Notes: a model not told the origin generated them from the sequence alone. A DNA stretch of 64,000 bases from Ilex aquifolium (GCA_951799425.1 OX637393.1:32779744-32843743), one strand, 5' to 3'. Shown: positions 10,913-22,648, counted from the stretch's first letter. Made by a program: numbers and translations.

Positions 10913-11870
10913 TAAGTGCATCCCGCAAACTTTAGACACTTGTTGGAGGACCTAGAAATGAAATGATTAAGGGTGACTAACATCCAGGTAAGCTTCGGCA
11001 CATCTTCAATTGTCTGAGACTTTTGCACTTTAAGTATGGACTGTATTTGGTCAAGGTTAGCTTTAATACCCTGACGGGTCACCAAGTACCCAAGGAACTT
11101 ACCTGAGATAATTCCAAATGAATACTTAGATGCATTCAGTTTAAACCCATAGTTCTGGACTATCTGAAAAGTATCCTTTAGATCCCTCAAGTGGTATCTT
11201 TGGGACCAACTTTTCACGAGTATGTCATCAATGTAGACCTCCATAGTGACCTCGATTTATTGTTTGAACATCTTTTTCATTAAGCACTAATAAGTAGCTG
11301 CTGTTTTCTTCAGATCGAATGACATTACTTTATATCAGTAAATCCCTTGGGGGTTATGAAGTTAATATTCTCCTAGCTGGGGCGTATAAGGGAATGTGAT
11401 GATATCTTGTCCAAGCATCCATGAAATTCATCTATTCATGCCCCGCGGTCGCATATATCAGTTGGTCAACTTTGGGTAGGGGATAATAATCCTTCTAGTA
11501 TGCCTTGTTGAGATTAGTAAGGTAAACATAAATAAGCTATTTACCGTTCATCTTCTTTGCGCAATTGATGTTGGATAGCCATTCTCAGAATTGAACTTCT
11601 TTAATGGATTTAGCTTCCAGAAGTCAATCCACCTCCTCATTGACTGTCTGAGCGTGATGTGGTGCCAACCTCCATGGTTTTTGCTTGATAGGTTTGAAGG
11701 TTAGATCCACATTTAGTTGATGACAAATGACTTTGGCACTTACCCCCCCATGTCTGATATTGGGTCAATACAAAGACATCCATGATACACCGAAGGAAAC
11801 CAAGCATTTCCTCTTGCTTGGCCGCCTTGAGTGAAGGCCCAATAAGAAAAAAACTTGTCTTTTTCACCCT
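10913..11870 (-). pseudogene. Reverse transcriptase of element B (truncated)
   Basis: From right to left one reads DVFVLTQYQTWGGK (about 11760), degenerate fingers/palm blocks with several stops (11300-11640), then MEVYIDDILVKS (about 11210-11244) holding the catalytic DD, and the thumb blocks SKYSFGIISGKFLGYLVT and GIKANLDQIQSIL. The reading ends at SSNKCLKFAGC near 10920, where homology stops. RT copies element RNA to DNA. Nonsense changes make it inactive. Confidence 0.8.
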
Positions 11871-14088
11871 CGTGGAGGTAAAACATAGTCAGCTCTTCCA
11901 TGGATTGGTCAGCCGAATCTACTCGGGGCTCATCAATGTCGAGCTGATTGAACTTTGATTGCTATTCTTTCAAGATGGTCTTCAAGTTTTGCTGCTTGGC
12001 TTTAGCATTGACCCTATTCTTGACACCGGCATAGAATTAACTCTTGGAGGTAGATTTATTCCTACAGATCTCCATCATCTCACGAGGGGTGGTGAACATC
12101 ATCCTCTGGTGGTAGGACGAGTGGACTGCCTTCTTCACATGCAACCAAGTCCTCACTATAATAGCATTATAAGTGGAGTCAGAGTCAATTTCAAAAAATT
12201 CCATCGATAGGGTGACAATCCCAATTATGACCGAGAGGGTAACCTTGTTGTGTAGGAGGGAATAAGATCCGTTGAAACCCACAAGGGGGTTGTCTTTTTA
12301 GGTTTCCAGTCTTTGGGGCCGACCCCCATTCTCTAGAATAGGTTTTGGTATTTCACCTTGGAGAAACTCCTTGAGTATACCAGAATGTGCTTCATATCAA
12401 ACCTTTCTATCCTCAAGGTGATGATCAAAGCGTTTTCATGGGGGATGACAACCCCTGCCAGGTCGACATTATTGAACGAGATGGACCTCTCATTGGTGCA
12501 TGCCTTCTTGATGGACAGTTTGCATGCTTGCCCTTATCGACCTTTTTGCTTGGGACACCCTTTACAGGTCATCTTGCAAGGAGTTGTAGGTCGATTACTC
12601 ATGAGGTAAGCATGAATCACCTTAATAGAACCGATGGCTTCTTCAATAAACATGTTGGAGTGTTTTTTGATTTCTTGGGTCTTCCCATCATTAATAAATT
12701 CACCGAGGTGACCCTCTTTGACTAGCTTAAGTACACTCAATAGTCTTTTGTGAGGTGTTCAGTGTCCCGATGGTGGGAACACTAAATAGAAGAATTCTTA
12801 GTGGATGGGTCGCCTTGCATCTTCGGCGACCATTTGAAGAAGGACTCTTTCTTAATCTTGTGGAGCATCTTGTAAATGGGCTCTTTAAAGATAGTGTGGA
12901 TCCCCTTGAAAGACAATTCAATAAGGGTTTGAGAGGATCCACCCTTCCTTCTTGTTTGGTCCTTCTTTTTCCTTTTCTTAGAAGTGGACCCTTTGCCATG
13001 TGCCCCGATCGTGTCATCTTTGACCATGATATATTTGTCTATGCGGGCCATCATATCACCCATGCCAGTAGAGGTTTGTGTCCCACGTAAGTTCAAGTCT
13101 AAAAGAGGCAGCTTCCATTACCTTGGTGCAACCATGTACCTCATTGACTTCTTCCCAGCACTTGCTGACATATTCTCTAGGAGTCTCCTCCTCATTTCAT
13201 TGCGAAGTTAGGAAGGTGCCGATGTCCTTTGGCCATTTCCTAATGGTGATGAACTGAACTATGAATTGCTCAATCATCTTTTTTTAAGATCTGATGGACT
13301 TGGGGATGTGGCTCTCACACCACTTCATGGTAGTGTTCCCGAGGCTCATTGGGAAGACCCTACATAAAATTTTGTCATCAGTCTCATAGAGGGACATCAA
13401 CTGTTTGTACTATAGGGGGTGCTCCTCTTGGTCGGTCTTTCCATCGTAAACTCTGAACTAGGGAACAATGAACTTCCTGAGCATTTCCATCTCTTGAATA
13501 CTCCTGAAGAAAAGGGACTTCGTCGACTCATCCTCCGCAACCTTATCCTCGTGCCCTTAGCCTTAAGGAGGCCACGCCTTCGGGAATTGAGATGGAACCA
13601 CAAGTTCGCATCCTACTTTTGCTGCTTGGGACCACCTGTTGGGACCTTAGGCTTAGGATCCTTATGGACTCCCCTGCCTTTGAATGATACAGTCCTTCCT
13701 CAAAATTCTTACTCTCAAAATGTTGGGGGAATGGGTGGCAAAGATCACCATGAGTCAGGGGTCTGGCTCATTTCTCCTTCCCACTAGGATTGTCCTCTCC
13801 TGGTGATGCTCATGTTTGGAGGTCTGAGAACCTCCTAACTTCTGACCTAGGCAGTAGCGCAGGTCACCTTAGGAAAAATCTCTATGTGTTCGCTCTCAAG
13901 AGAGCTATTTTTTGGTTTTGAGGCTAGTTCGCCCCTTGTCGAGGTGATTTTTGCCCCTGGATGTTCCAATCGACCACTCAGAATTGTTGATGCTATTGAG
14001 TACATTAAAATTATTACATTCGATCTGGTCTATTCTCTGCATGGTTCTGTGAACGGGTTTTTACCGTAGTTCTTGCTATAAGGGAACA
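11871..14088 (-). pseudogene. Gag and protease region of element B
   Basis: Gag starts at 14088 (MFPYSKNYGKNPF), soon after the primer site. Its core is near 13150-13450, with RVYDGKTDQEEH, LYETDDKILCRVFP and EEETPREYVSKCWEEV. A lysine-rich region (12940-13000) and FKEPIYKMLHKIKKES follow, then YLMSNRPTTP. The protease-adjacent block FEIDSDSTYNAI with RTWLHVKKAVHSSYHQ lies at 12080-12200. It has at least ten stops and several shifts. Gag forms the particle shell; the protease would process the polyprotein. Confidence 0.7.
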
Positions 14089-14094
14089 TGTTTA

Positions 14095-14119
14095 TAGTTT
14101 CCCATAGATGGTGCCAAAT
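14095..14119 (-). promoter_or_regulatory. Element B primer-binding site
   Basis: Minus-strand TTTGGCACCATCTATGGGAA follows the LTR end ...CCCATGCA. One base differs from the site in element F (TTTGGCGCCATCTATGGGAA). Confidence 0.75.
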
Positions 14120-15033
14120 TGCATGGGGTGATTTATGTGTGATCGTCGAGGTAGCGACACTTGGCTGGATTATTCTTGATATTCTTGAAACAAGGAATGA
14201 AGTTAGGAAGGGGCTGGATGTGTATTGGACGTGTCCTTTTTGATGCCTAAGTTAGTCGTGTGAGAGTGATGATATAAGTGCTATTGTATAAGCTGAATCA
14301 CATTTGCAAATTTGAGGCCTTGGGTCATGTCCAACCACAAGTTTGGCAAAATTTTTGGAGTGAAATTCTCTTGCTAGTCCACGTGTATGGTGGAGCCGTT
14401 ATGTCAGTGGTTGTCTTCTCATAGAGTGGCCTCGAGCTGTGCATTTACTAGATTTGGCAATAACCTGCAACGCTTAAGATCAACGCTGCAATGATTACCC
14501 CACTTGGGGGGTTAAACATTTAATAAGGCATGCCAAAAATTTAATGAGGTGTATGGAGCATTTAATAATGTGCATCAAACATTCAACGAGGAGCCTCTCG
14601 GTATGTTATCCGATTGGTCTACGTAAGTGAGGGTCACGCCTCCTTTCTATTAATTATGGGATCTAATGATGGTCCCCATATGGGGGTAATGATGCAGCTA
14701 ATCATTCCTTGCCATTCATCCCATCCGTCACTTTGGAGATGGTAGTGAATCCCTTTGTCAGAGTCAAGTCAACTACACTACTAGGGCTAGGGGTATGGAT
14801 CACGCTTGGGCACTAGATCCCCCGGATGTTCTAGGGGCAACAGCTGCAAGGATGTCTTTCGGACTGGTGAGGCTCGATCTGATGATTTTCATTTTATCAA
14901 GTACCTTTTCGGTCTAAAGACACTCAGGGCACTATGTTTGTTAAATGAGGGGCCACTTTTGGTACACGTGTCTTCATGTGATAGGTTCACTAACTCGCAT
15001 CTCGTCAGTAGAAAGGGAAATTGAAAATAAACA
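14120..15033 (-). repeat. Element B 5' LTR, outer end approximate
   Basis: The inner end (TGCATGGGGTGA at 14120) is fixed by the primer site. No second LTR copy exists in the window, so the outer end near 15033 is a guess from where Sirevirus-like DNA begins. About four degenerate copies of a roughly 22-bp unit around ATTTAATAAGG/ATTTAATGAGG occur at 14512-14592. Confidence 0.5.
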
Positions 15034-15473
15034 TAACCATCGAGATAGAAAATCAATCCAATATAATATGAATTGTGGGGGAAAATACTCCCCCTGAGTA
15101 TTTGAACAAACTTCTCCTTTCTATGTTCGCATGCAATATATTTAGCCTAGTCAAGAGTAAATCTCCCTAATTTCTCCCATATGTACCTAAAAAATTCTCT
15201 TCCTTTTTGTAGAAAATGCCAACCTAATGAAAACATGCAACAATCACGGTACATAATCAAGTTACCCAACATATTCTTATCTTATTTTATACAAAAGTCA
15301 ATCCAACGACAAACTATAAAAATCATGACATAGAATCTTAGTATAACAAGAAGGTATGAATGCATAACAACTAGCCAAATCATTCAAACAAACTAAGCAA
15401 GGGACAAACAAGACATATAAATCAAAGTTAAATATGATTCAACATCAATAATCAAGACTAAGAGTGTCAGAAC

Positions 15474-15496
15474 AAAAAAAAAAAAAAAAAAAAAAT
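15474..15496. repeat. Poly-A run
   Basis: About 23 A residues in the 3' non-coding part of the Sirevirus-like DNA. Confidence 0.9.
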
Positions 15497-15634
15497 AGAG
15501 CTAAACAAATAAAAGTCAATACAGATAAAATTCAACAAGAAAAAAAATAGATTTATTTAGTATAAGTCGTGATTTAAATGTAAAACACTCTCAAGCTCAC
15601 ATATAACCTATACTAAGTCTCTAAAAGACTTCGT

Positions 15635-16850
15635 TCAAATGGCTGCATCACCAACATCTCCACCATCTCCTTGGGATGTCTCGGGCTTATCATCTGAGAT
15701 AAATCTAGAATTCTGCAACATGTGCCTAAGACGTTGAACATCCCTCTTAATCTCCTGCTAATCCATTCAAAGGCTCATCATACACTCATCAATAACATCC
15801 ATATGGAGAACAAAAAGACTATGCTACTGATCAATGTTGTTTTGTAGTTGTCCCAGTTCTAACTGAATAGTAGTCCAATGATCTAACGTAACTGCATGAG
15901 GTGTCTTAGAGAGTGTGGTACATGAGGTATAACCTCATGCCTGCCTCAACTGTGGTGCACGACTAGATGTACCAGGATCTGCAAATGTAGTACCATGAAT
16001 CTTAGCCTCAATATCGTCACCCTCTGCCTCTACCTCCATAGGGTCAATTGTATATGTCGCGTGTGTCTCACTCTGATTGAGAGACTCTTTCCCTAGAGGT
16101 ATCTTTGGTCTCATAAACTAGTCAGAATCTAAAGCACCAGCACCCCTATCTAGACATATACGGATGATCAAAGAACAAAATGGACGAGTATCTATAATCC
16201 TCCCCTCATCAAATGCACTTCGAATGACTCAAAATATCACACGTGGCAAGTCTATCTCCAAACCCATACCAAGCAAATAGGCTCATGGTGTGGTAGAAGT
16301 AAAAATATGAGTCTTCGAGTCAAAGTTGTTGTTGACTATCAGATTTATAAACCTATAATACCTAGTCAACTCCTTTTGGTACCACAACTAGTTGTTCCAT
16401 CCATCGGGGTAAGGAAACCCATACAACACCGAAGAAACTATCGATAATGTGGGTATATCACTCTTAAGTTGAAAATGAAAAAGGTCAAGTGCTACCCGGA
16501 GAAGATGTAGGGTGGTGGCAATAAGGTCAGTGGAAAACTCGAATAATGCACCTCAGACGTATGTCGTGAAGTGCTCATTATCCTCTATAATTGTCACGAA
16601 TTTGTGTGAAAAACTCTCTGACCATGTCCACATTTGCAAGCACTAGGGCCGCAAATAACTTAGTCCACCCTCTCGAGTCAAATAATGAAGGGATAGAAGT
16701 ATCACTTGCCCAAACATGATTGACCCCTTGCACTACAAGCACAGTCCGTGATGAAAATTGTCTCTAATATAGCTCTTGGTACTATAGAGTCTAAAAGCAA
16801 GCTCTAGTACCCGAACTTTGTACCCTTGCCCTCTTCTCAGCTCATGGAGA
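15635..16850 (-). pseudogene. Plant transposon-protein ORF (Transposase_32-like)
   Basis: Readable blocks run from about 16375 to the stop at 15635: QKELTRYYRFINLIVNNNF, HIFTSTTP, YLLGMGLEIDLPRVIF, IRSAFDEGRIIDTRPFCSL, an acidic linker (EVEAEGDDIEAK), then a coiled coil (LGQLQNNIDQ to IKRDVQRLRHMLQ) and a polar tail ending GDVGDAAI. The first blocks align with the plus-strand ORF at 24290 (LNLISVSNIFPLL and KTIDLPSLIFAEMRRAI), so both belong to one family. The function of this family is unknown. Stops interrupt every 30-60 codons. The region upstream of 16400 is too degraded to fix a start. Confidence 0.55.
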
Positions 16851-18027
16851 AATTTTTTTTTTAAAATGAATCAGTGAAATAGTGTAACTGTGTATGATAA
16901 ACTTGGATCTAAACTCAAATAACACAAAATATCACTCTAAATAAAGTGTAGCCACTTGGAAATGATTTCAGTAGGGTAGAGAGTGAGTGGGTTCTAGCTT
17001 GGAAGTGTAAAGAGAGATTTTTTTGTTGAAATCTCGCTTTTAAAGCTTGCTGGAGCAATTCCGGAAGTAGACTGTTGGAACGAGGTCTATGACCGCTCGA
17101 GCAAGCCCTGAAGTAAAACAATTATGTTGTCTATTGTCCAACCCACTTCCAAATATATAAAACTCAATTTCATGCATCCTAGAGAAAAATTTCCTCACTT
17201 GGTTCAATTTTACACACACGTGATTAAATTTTGTTCAACTTTGACAAATTCAAGTGCATAGTGTGTGAAACCAACCACCAACAAAAAAAGAATTCTGGTA
17301 AGATTTAAATCATTAATAAGCTTATCATGAAATCCTAATGCATTGTCTAAGTGAAAACATGATCGGTTAGTGAGTGTCCTAAATATTCTCTTTTTGACAA
17401 CTCCCCCTTTATTTTATCCCTTTTACTCTACGGATTCAATCAACACGATTGTGAATTCCGTAATTTAAGTGTATGCTTCTAGAAATGATTAACATGAGCT
17501 CTATGAGCCTTACAAATGAGCAATTTTCAATTAAGCATAATTACTCTCACAATTAAAGTATGAATGTTTTTAACCATTTATTTTTGTCTCACCTTTTTAG
17601 ATTTAGCCACGTTGGGCTCTTTTCTCGCAATTGACCTTTGACATCTTTTAAGGGATTGGGGTTTAACTAACTTTTAGTTATGTGTTCACCTATCATCAAT
17701 ACTTAGAGTTTTTAAGATCATTAATAATTTAAACTAATCAAACTCCTAAGTGTGAAGGTGAATGATATGCGTATACTTGATGCTGAATCTTTCAAAGTTA
17801 AACACTACCCAAGCATGCTATGATCAAAGAGACTTTGACTAATGAATCATACAATTCGATTTATGTCACTAAGTTCTCTATCCCCAAATATGACTCAAAG
17901 TAATGCACATTTCAACTTTGACTTTAAGATGAAACAATTTTAGTACAAATCAAAGTGTGAATTACCATGATTATGAAACAAAAGAAAATTAAACAAAATA
18001 AAATATTTTTGATTTTTATTTTTCATT
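16851..18027. other. AT-rich non-coding part of the Sirevirus-like DNA
   Basis: No gene is seen. A purine tract (minus-strand AAATAAAGGGGGAGTTGTC, about 17400-17420) resembles the polypurine/spacer sequences of Sirevirus-like elements. The rest is AT-rich. Confidence 0.4.
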
Positions 18028-18736
18028 TGTTGGAGTAAAAAATGTCTCTAACTATTCTGAAAGCTATTTGAGGTTAATCTGGGCCTGGCTAAACCTTTTT
18101 CCAAGCTCTGGGTGAGGTTTTCGGTAGTTATAGTACCTCAAAATAAAGTCGAAGACCAGAAGGGTGCTCCGGGGGTCGACCCTCCGACGCTCAAGTCAGT
18201 ATTTAAAAATTTAAAGTAAAGCAATTAAACTTGGCTCAGTGTGCTTACCTAGGTCTTACCCCAGAGGTCCCCTTTTATAGTATTTTGATAGGTGTTTTAG
18301 AGACAGTGGACTCTAGGCTCTCCTGGTAGTTTGAATTTATTAGATCTCCTTTTGGTTGAGGAGTCTTGGCTTCTGTGGACTCTATAATTTGTTGGGATAA
18401 CCATCCAGAGTCCTACCTATGCTAGGAGTTTGTTTGATCACGCGGAAAATACTTGCCGAGGTTTTGATCTTATCTTTATCCCTGGGCTGCCTTATCTTCC
18501 TCATAGTTTCTAAACGAATCCGCCATTTGAACGAGTCTTTGGCAAATAAGGTTCCTAAAAATTGGGGATAAGCTTTTCTATCCTTCTAGTTTCCACCAAT
18601 TTGGGAAAGATTATTATCTGAACTCATCACTCCTCCAGCTTTCCTTTCTTGATAACAGGTCAGTCAACGGTTAAATTTCTAAAGGTAGTGCCAACTAGGA
18701 CATTTCCCTTCGTTGAGACTAAATTTTCCCCCATCA
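18028..18736 (-). repeat. F-family LTR (3' LTR position)
   Basis: Bounded by TGTTGGAGTAAAAAATG (18028) and TTTCCCCCATCA (18736), and aligns along its length with 43771-44448. Both include GGGGGTCGACCCTCCGACGC and ACTCAAGTCAGTA. On the minus strand it is preceded by the purine tract CCTGTTTGGGGGCAAT, so it is a 3' LTR of a minus-strand element. Identity to 43771-44448 looks near 85% by eye, so they are old copies or not an original pair. Confidence 0.8.
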
Positions 18737-18862
18737 ATTGCCCCCAAACAGGTTTCCCAAGCTGGTGGAGATTTCCTCCCATTGTAATTCTGACTGTTAC
18801 CTCTCTCTGATTTTTGAAGTGCATTAATCGCGTGTCTCTTCAGATAAGGTAAGCATTGTAAC
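18737..18862 (-). promoter_or_regulatory. Polypurine tract and 3' untranslated remnant of F family
   Basis: Minus-strand GTTTGGGGGCAAT abuts the LTR start TGATGGGGGAAAA. The rest, including AGAGAGGTAACAG, matches the 3' untranslated end of element H (60313-60387), which supports the family call. Confidence 0.7.
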
Positions 18863-19447
18863 TGATGATGCACAAAATGTTCTTATGCAAGATCAACGTT
18901 CGAGTGTGTGATAAAGTGTAATTAATAAAAAATTAATAGAGCAATCAATGACAATAATGTAAATATCGGGTCAACACGCAGATATATAGTGGTTCGATTT
19001 GGGTGACTTACTCCACTTCGGGAAACGGCAACGGTGACGGGAGGACCTTTTATTGATTAAGTAAGGTGAACGAGAGAGAGAGTAATAGTTAGCCCTGAGA
19101 GGAATACAATAGTTAGGAGAGAGAAAAGCTATGTGTGGGGTGTGTAGAGAGGTTTTTTCTCATGTAGAGAGAGCTTATAATTTATAGGCACAGAGTTTTA
19201 GTTGAGGCGGTGACGTGAGGGTAAATGTACTAGATCTTCAAGGAGCTACAAAAGGTAAGTACAATTAAAGGTTGCCTTGATCTTCGAGAGTGAGTATCCC
19301 GATAATTGCTCCCCACGTGCTTTAATCCTTCTGGACTTCTTGAACTCTGGACTGGGCTGAATCCATGAATTGGGCTTGACCCACCATGTAGCTGATTTAG
19401 GCCTAGCTCATTAATTGGGCCTGGCCCAATTAAATCTGGGCTCGTCA
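18863..19447 (-). repeat. Element D 3' LTR
   Basis: The minus-strand start is TGACGAGCCCAGATTTAATT, preceded by the purine tract GGGCTTGGAGGGAAAA (19448-19463 in complement). The other end is ...TGCATCATCA at 18863. No second copy is in the window, so the bounds rest on TG...CA, the purine tract and the abrupt change from F-family DNA. Confidence 0.55.
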
Positions 19448-19558
19448 TTTTCCCTCCAAGCCCTAGTAGTGATTGGGGGTTGAGGGCATGAGTGAGCTCC
19501 TTCCTTTGGGTAGAACATATATCTTGTTCCATATGGTGGCTTCTTCTAATTTCCATCC

Positions 19559-21424
19559 ATGGCATTTTTGAACCTTATTTCTCTATTTGGTAACCTCATT
19601 GTTGGAGAGAGGATGAAGAGAAGAATGGACGCTTCAACGCGTGGAGATGTAGATGCTTTGGCGAGTGGTGTCATGGGTATGAACCTGGGCAACACCAGGG
19701 AAAGCATAAGACTGGGCGGTGCCATGGGCGAAACCATGGAGGACCCAGGCAAATTGATGATGTCTTTGGTTTATGAAAATTCTCTCTTGCACAGGTGATC
19801 TCGTAGTTGATGGATTAACAAAGAAGGCTCTCTATGTCACTAGGATGGTGACTTCTCTTCCTCCTAGAAGGGGTGAGATCTGATGTCCCCAGTGCTTTCC
19901 AACTGAAGTTTGATGGTCCTACTGTTTCTCAGAAGACGGGGTTTGATGCCCCAGTGCTTCACATAATTATCCTGCTTCTAGCAATGGCCTGGTGTCCCCG
20001 CTGCAGGATGTGAATTTTGGCTAAGGAGAGGCTTTGGAGGTTTGTGACACCCTTGGATGTCAGCTCTCAGGGTTTTGAGGGTATCATCAATACCGAGATA
20101 GAGGACTTTTCTATGGTACCCCGTTGTTACGTGGAACCCTATCTTCTATATGCTTGGTCATGCTGACATTCTGGCTTCAAAAATTTGCAGATGGCTGCGA
20201 CTTTTTCGTACTTTTGAGGACGCTCAAACTCAACGAGGTGTCGAGAGATTTGGTGGAAGAAAGACTTGGGCACCAGGCTACAGTTGAGGTTGGCTCATGA
20301 GAGAGCAACAACTCTCGAGGCCGAGCTTCTAGAGAGCGAGGTTGTTTGCGTATAAGCACAGACTGAGTTAGGCCGAGCTTGTGGCGACTCTCGTGAGAGC
20401 CGCTAAGTTAGAGACATAGGCTGCCTGCTTGAGAGCATAGCAGAGATAGGCCAAGCTTTTTTAGACTCGTGAGAGAGCCTCTAAGCTGTAGATATAGGCT
20501 ACTTGCTTTAGAGCGAAACAGATATAGGCCAAGTTTTTGGCGACTCCCGTGAGAGCCGCTAAGCTGGAGATATAGGCTTCCTACTTGAGAGCAGAGCAGA
20601 GCAGAGATAGGCTAATTTTTTGGTGACTCTCATGAGAGCCATTAAGCTAGAGATATTGGCTATCTGCGTGAGAGTAGAGGCAGAGATAGGCCAAGCTTTT
20701 GGCGACTCTCGCGAGAGAAGCTAAGTTGGAGACATAGGGTTCTTGCTTAAGAGCGAAACAGAGATAGGTCAAGCTTTTGGCGACTTTCATGAGAGCCGCT
20801 AAGCTGAAGATATAGGCTGCCTGCGTGAGAGCAGAGGTAGAGATAGGCCAAGTTTTTGGCGACTCTCATGAGAGCCGCTAAGCTGGAGATATAGACTGCC
20901 TACTTGAGAGCAGAGTAGAGATAGGCTAATCTTTTAGCGACTCTTAAGCTGGAGATATAGGTTGCTTGCTTGAGAGTAGAACAGAGATAGGCCAAAATTT
21001 TGGCGACTCTCGTGAGAACTGCTAAGCTGGAGATATAGACTGCCTACGTTAGAGTAGAGTAGAGATAGGCCAAGCTTTTAGCGACTCTCGTGAGAGCTGC
21101 TAAGCGAAGATATAGTCTACCTGCGTGAGAGCAGAGGCAAAGATAGGCCAAACTTTTGGCGACTCTCGTGAGAGCTGCTAAGTTAGAGATATAGGATGCC
21201 TGCTTGAGAGCAGAGTAGAGATAGACCAAGTTTTTGGTGACTCTCGAGAGAGCCGCTAAGCTGGAGATATAGGCTGACTGCTGGAGAGAAGAGCAGAGAT
21301 AGGCCAAACTTTTGGCGACTCGCGAGAGAGCAGCTAAGCTAGAGGTACAAGATGCTTGTATGAGAGCAGAGACAAAAATAGGCCAAGCTTTCTGGTGACT
21401 CTCGTGAGAGTCGATAAGCTGGAG
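19559..21424 (+). pseudogene. Antisense ORF of element D with 26-residue repeats
   Basis: A first open segment begins MAFLNLISLFGNLIVGERM and runs to 19798, where GTGATC after HR could be a splice donor. After a degraded stretch, reading resumes at about 20190 (MAATFSY-like). It then gives the line LRLAHERATTLEAELLES and about twelve tandem units of the type AKLLATLVRAAKLEI.AACLRAEQR. The heptad-like Leu/Ala pattern suggests a long coiled coil. It runs from the 3' LTR inward, opposite to the RNase H, as in elements A, E, H and I. TAG stops recur at the same two places in most units, probably from CAG. Function is unknown. Confidence 0.5.
20390..21420. repeat. About 78-bp tandem repeat array (26 codons)
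   Basis: Each unit has GAGATAGGCCAAGCTTTTGG, CGACTCTCGTGAGAGCCGC and TAAGCTGGAGATATAGGCTG. Steps between copies are 78-79 bp in most places, with one 83-bp step. About 13 copies; the step is close to a multiple of three, so a repeat protein was probably encoded. Confidence 0.85.
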
Positions 21425-21690
21425 ATGAAGACACGGGCGCCTCTTGCGCTAGTGTGCACGCTGAGGATTATGAGCGATGCCTTAGAGCCGAGCGATCTGG
21501 GCAACGCTTGTAGTAGGTGGTCTAGGTGACGCCACTGGGCAGGCAGTGGCCCTGGGCAATGCCTTGCAAGCGATCTAGGCGATGCCACTGCATAGGCTGG
21601 TGCGCTGGCATTGGTACTGGGCGCTGGGGCGTTGGCTGGCACGGGTGTCTAGGCACTGGGGCGCTTGGTACGAATATTGAGGGGAGCCCT
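21425..21690. other. GC-rich filler between repeat array and RNase H
   Basis: This stretch is much richer in GC than its surroundings and repeats GGGCAATGCC, GATGCCACTG and CACTGGGGCG-like words. It interrupts the RNase H reading just after NQVKGG. It has no recognisable coding motif and may be a repair filler or a short tandem expansion. Confidence 0.5.
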
Positions 21691-22298
21691 CCCTTTACTT
21701 GGTTAACTATCAGCTGTGAGTCAATGTAAGCTATCAGGCAGAGGGCCTCCATCTCCAATGCGAGCTTCAAGCTTGATTTGAGGGCTTCATATTCAGCTTG
21801 GTTGTTGGATGTTGCAAAGTGGAGGGAGACAACGTACTTGAGTGGAGTGCCATGGGGGCTGATCAACACTAGTCTTGCGCCACTATCCTCGCTAGTGGAG
21901 GACCTATCCACGTATAGTCTCCAACATGATACAGTAAATGGTAGTGAGGCACGGAAGGCTCCTGTGGAGTAGGCACAAAGCAGTCGGGCGCCTCTAGTCT
22001 CGGAGTGTGGTCTCCCGAGGCCTGTGGAGATGTCTCTGAGGCGTCGAACTTTCTCAGAATAGTGTCTAGGCTGGCCTCATGATGGGCGGAGGCATTATGC
22101 ACTGAGCAGGTGAGCACAAGGGCGCGTGATACTTCCTCCCGGGATTCCTGTGGAGGTGTAGACTCTTGGGACTCCCGTGGCTGTGTAGACTCCCTGGACT
22201 CCCGTGGTGATGTAGACTCCCGGGGATATCAGAGAGGTTGGATCTCGAGGTCCAGAGGGCATTATTAATAACGTGATAAGGGGTTTTCCATGGCATGT
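21691..22298 (-). pseudogene. RNase H (archaeal-type copy) of element D, truncated
   Basis: Minus-strand blocks are WRLYVDRSSTSEDSGARLV (first catalytic Asp), PHGTPLKYVVSLHF, SNNQAEYEALKSSLKLALEM (catalytic Glu) and AYIDSQLIVNQVKGG (third Asp). This is the second RNase H that Tat-lineage elements carry after RT-RNase H; it cleaves RNA in RNA-DNA hybrids. The reading is open from about 22060 to 21690, then runs into GC-rich filler. Upstream it is cut by N1 at 22298 and holds a Ser/His/Gly-rich repeat. Confidence 0.75.
22143..22225. repeat. 27-bp tandem repeat, three copies
   Basis: Units of the type GACTCCCGTGG..GTGTA recur every 27 bp, giving a 9-residue Ser-Leu-His-rich repeat on the minus strand upstream of the RNase H. 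Confidence 0.75.
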
Positions 22299-22513
22299 TG
22301 ATTAAGAACAAATATTTACAGAACAAATATAAACATTGTTTAGTGGAAAAGATTGATTATTTAGTTATGAAAGTTTGATAAACATGATAATTTTTTTTAA
22401 GAATTGGTGCTATGCTAATAAAAGATGAGTTGTGTTTATTTTGCAGGATAATGACAATAAATTGGAGGACATTAAGTTAAGTTGAAGCATAGCTGAGAAA
22501 GGAGCACACTAGA

Positions 22514-22648
22514 ATGCGCATCCGGACGGATGAAGATTACGCGTCTGGACGCGAGAGGCAGAAAGACAGAGGCAGAAAGAGAGAAGCAGAAAGAGGAGTC
22601 TACTGGAAGATGCGTCCGGACGGTTGAAGAACACTCGTCCGGACGTGT
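22514..22648. repeat. Palindrome array GCGTCCGGACGC, left LTR of N1
   Basis: Four sites fit the 12-bp palindrome GCGTCCGGACGC with 1-3 changes, spaced about 22-70 bp. They sit 60-200 bp upstream of the TATA box. Most changes are C-to-T or G-to-A at CpG. Confidence 0.75.

Larger units (their letters stand above)
10913..15033 (-). mobile_element. Element B: Ty3/gypsy retrotransposon, 3' half missing
   Basis: Minus-strand order is LTR, primer site, gag, protease region and RT, ending abruptly inside RT near 10913. RNase H, integrase and the 3' LTR are missing. The junction with the plus-strand integrase relic C suggests deletion or insertion at that point. Many in-frame stops show an old copy. 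Its Gag shares the FKEPIY block with element A. Confidence 0.75.
15034..18027 (-). mobile_element. Sirevirus-like Ty1/copia internal DNA, 3' part
   Basis: Minus-strand DNA with GGGGGAG-type tracts (about 15095, 17410) and an accessory ORF at 15635-16850. It ends at 18027, where the LTR of element F starts. On the other side of F, at 44449, AT-rich DNA followed by a copia Gag resumes on the same strand. The two pieces may be halves of one element split by F, but the pol region is missing and F has no matching target duplication, so this is inference. Confidence 0.45.
19448..22298 (-). mobile_element. Element D: Tat-like gypsy fragment
   Basis: Inside the 3' LTR lie an antisense ORF with coiled-coil repeats (plus strand) and then a minus-strand RNase H, cut at 22298 by element N1. 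RT, integrase and gag are absent. Element E, beyond N1, carries a related antisense ORF but is not a simple continuation. Confidence 0.6.
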
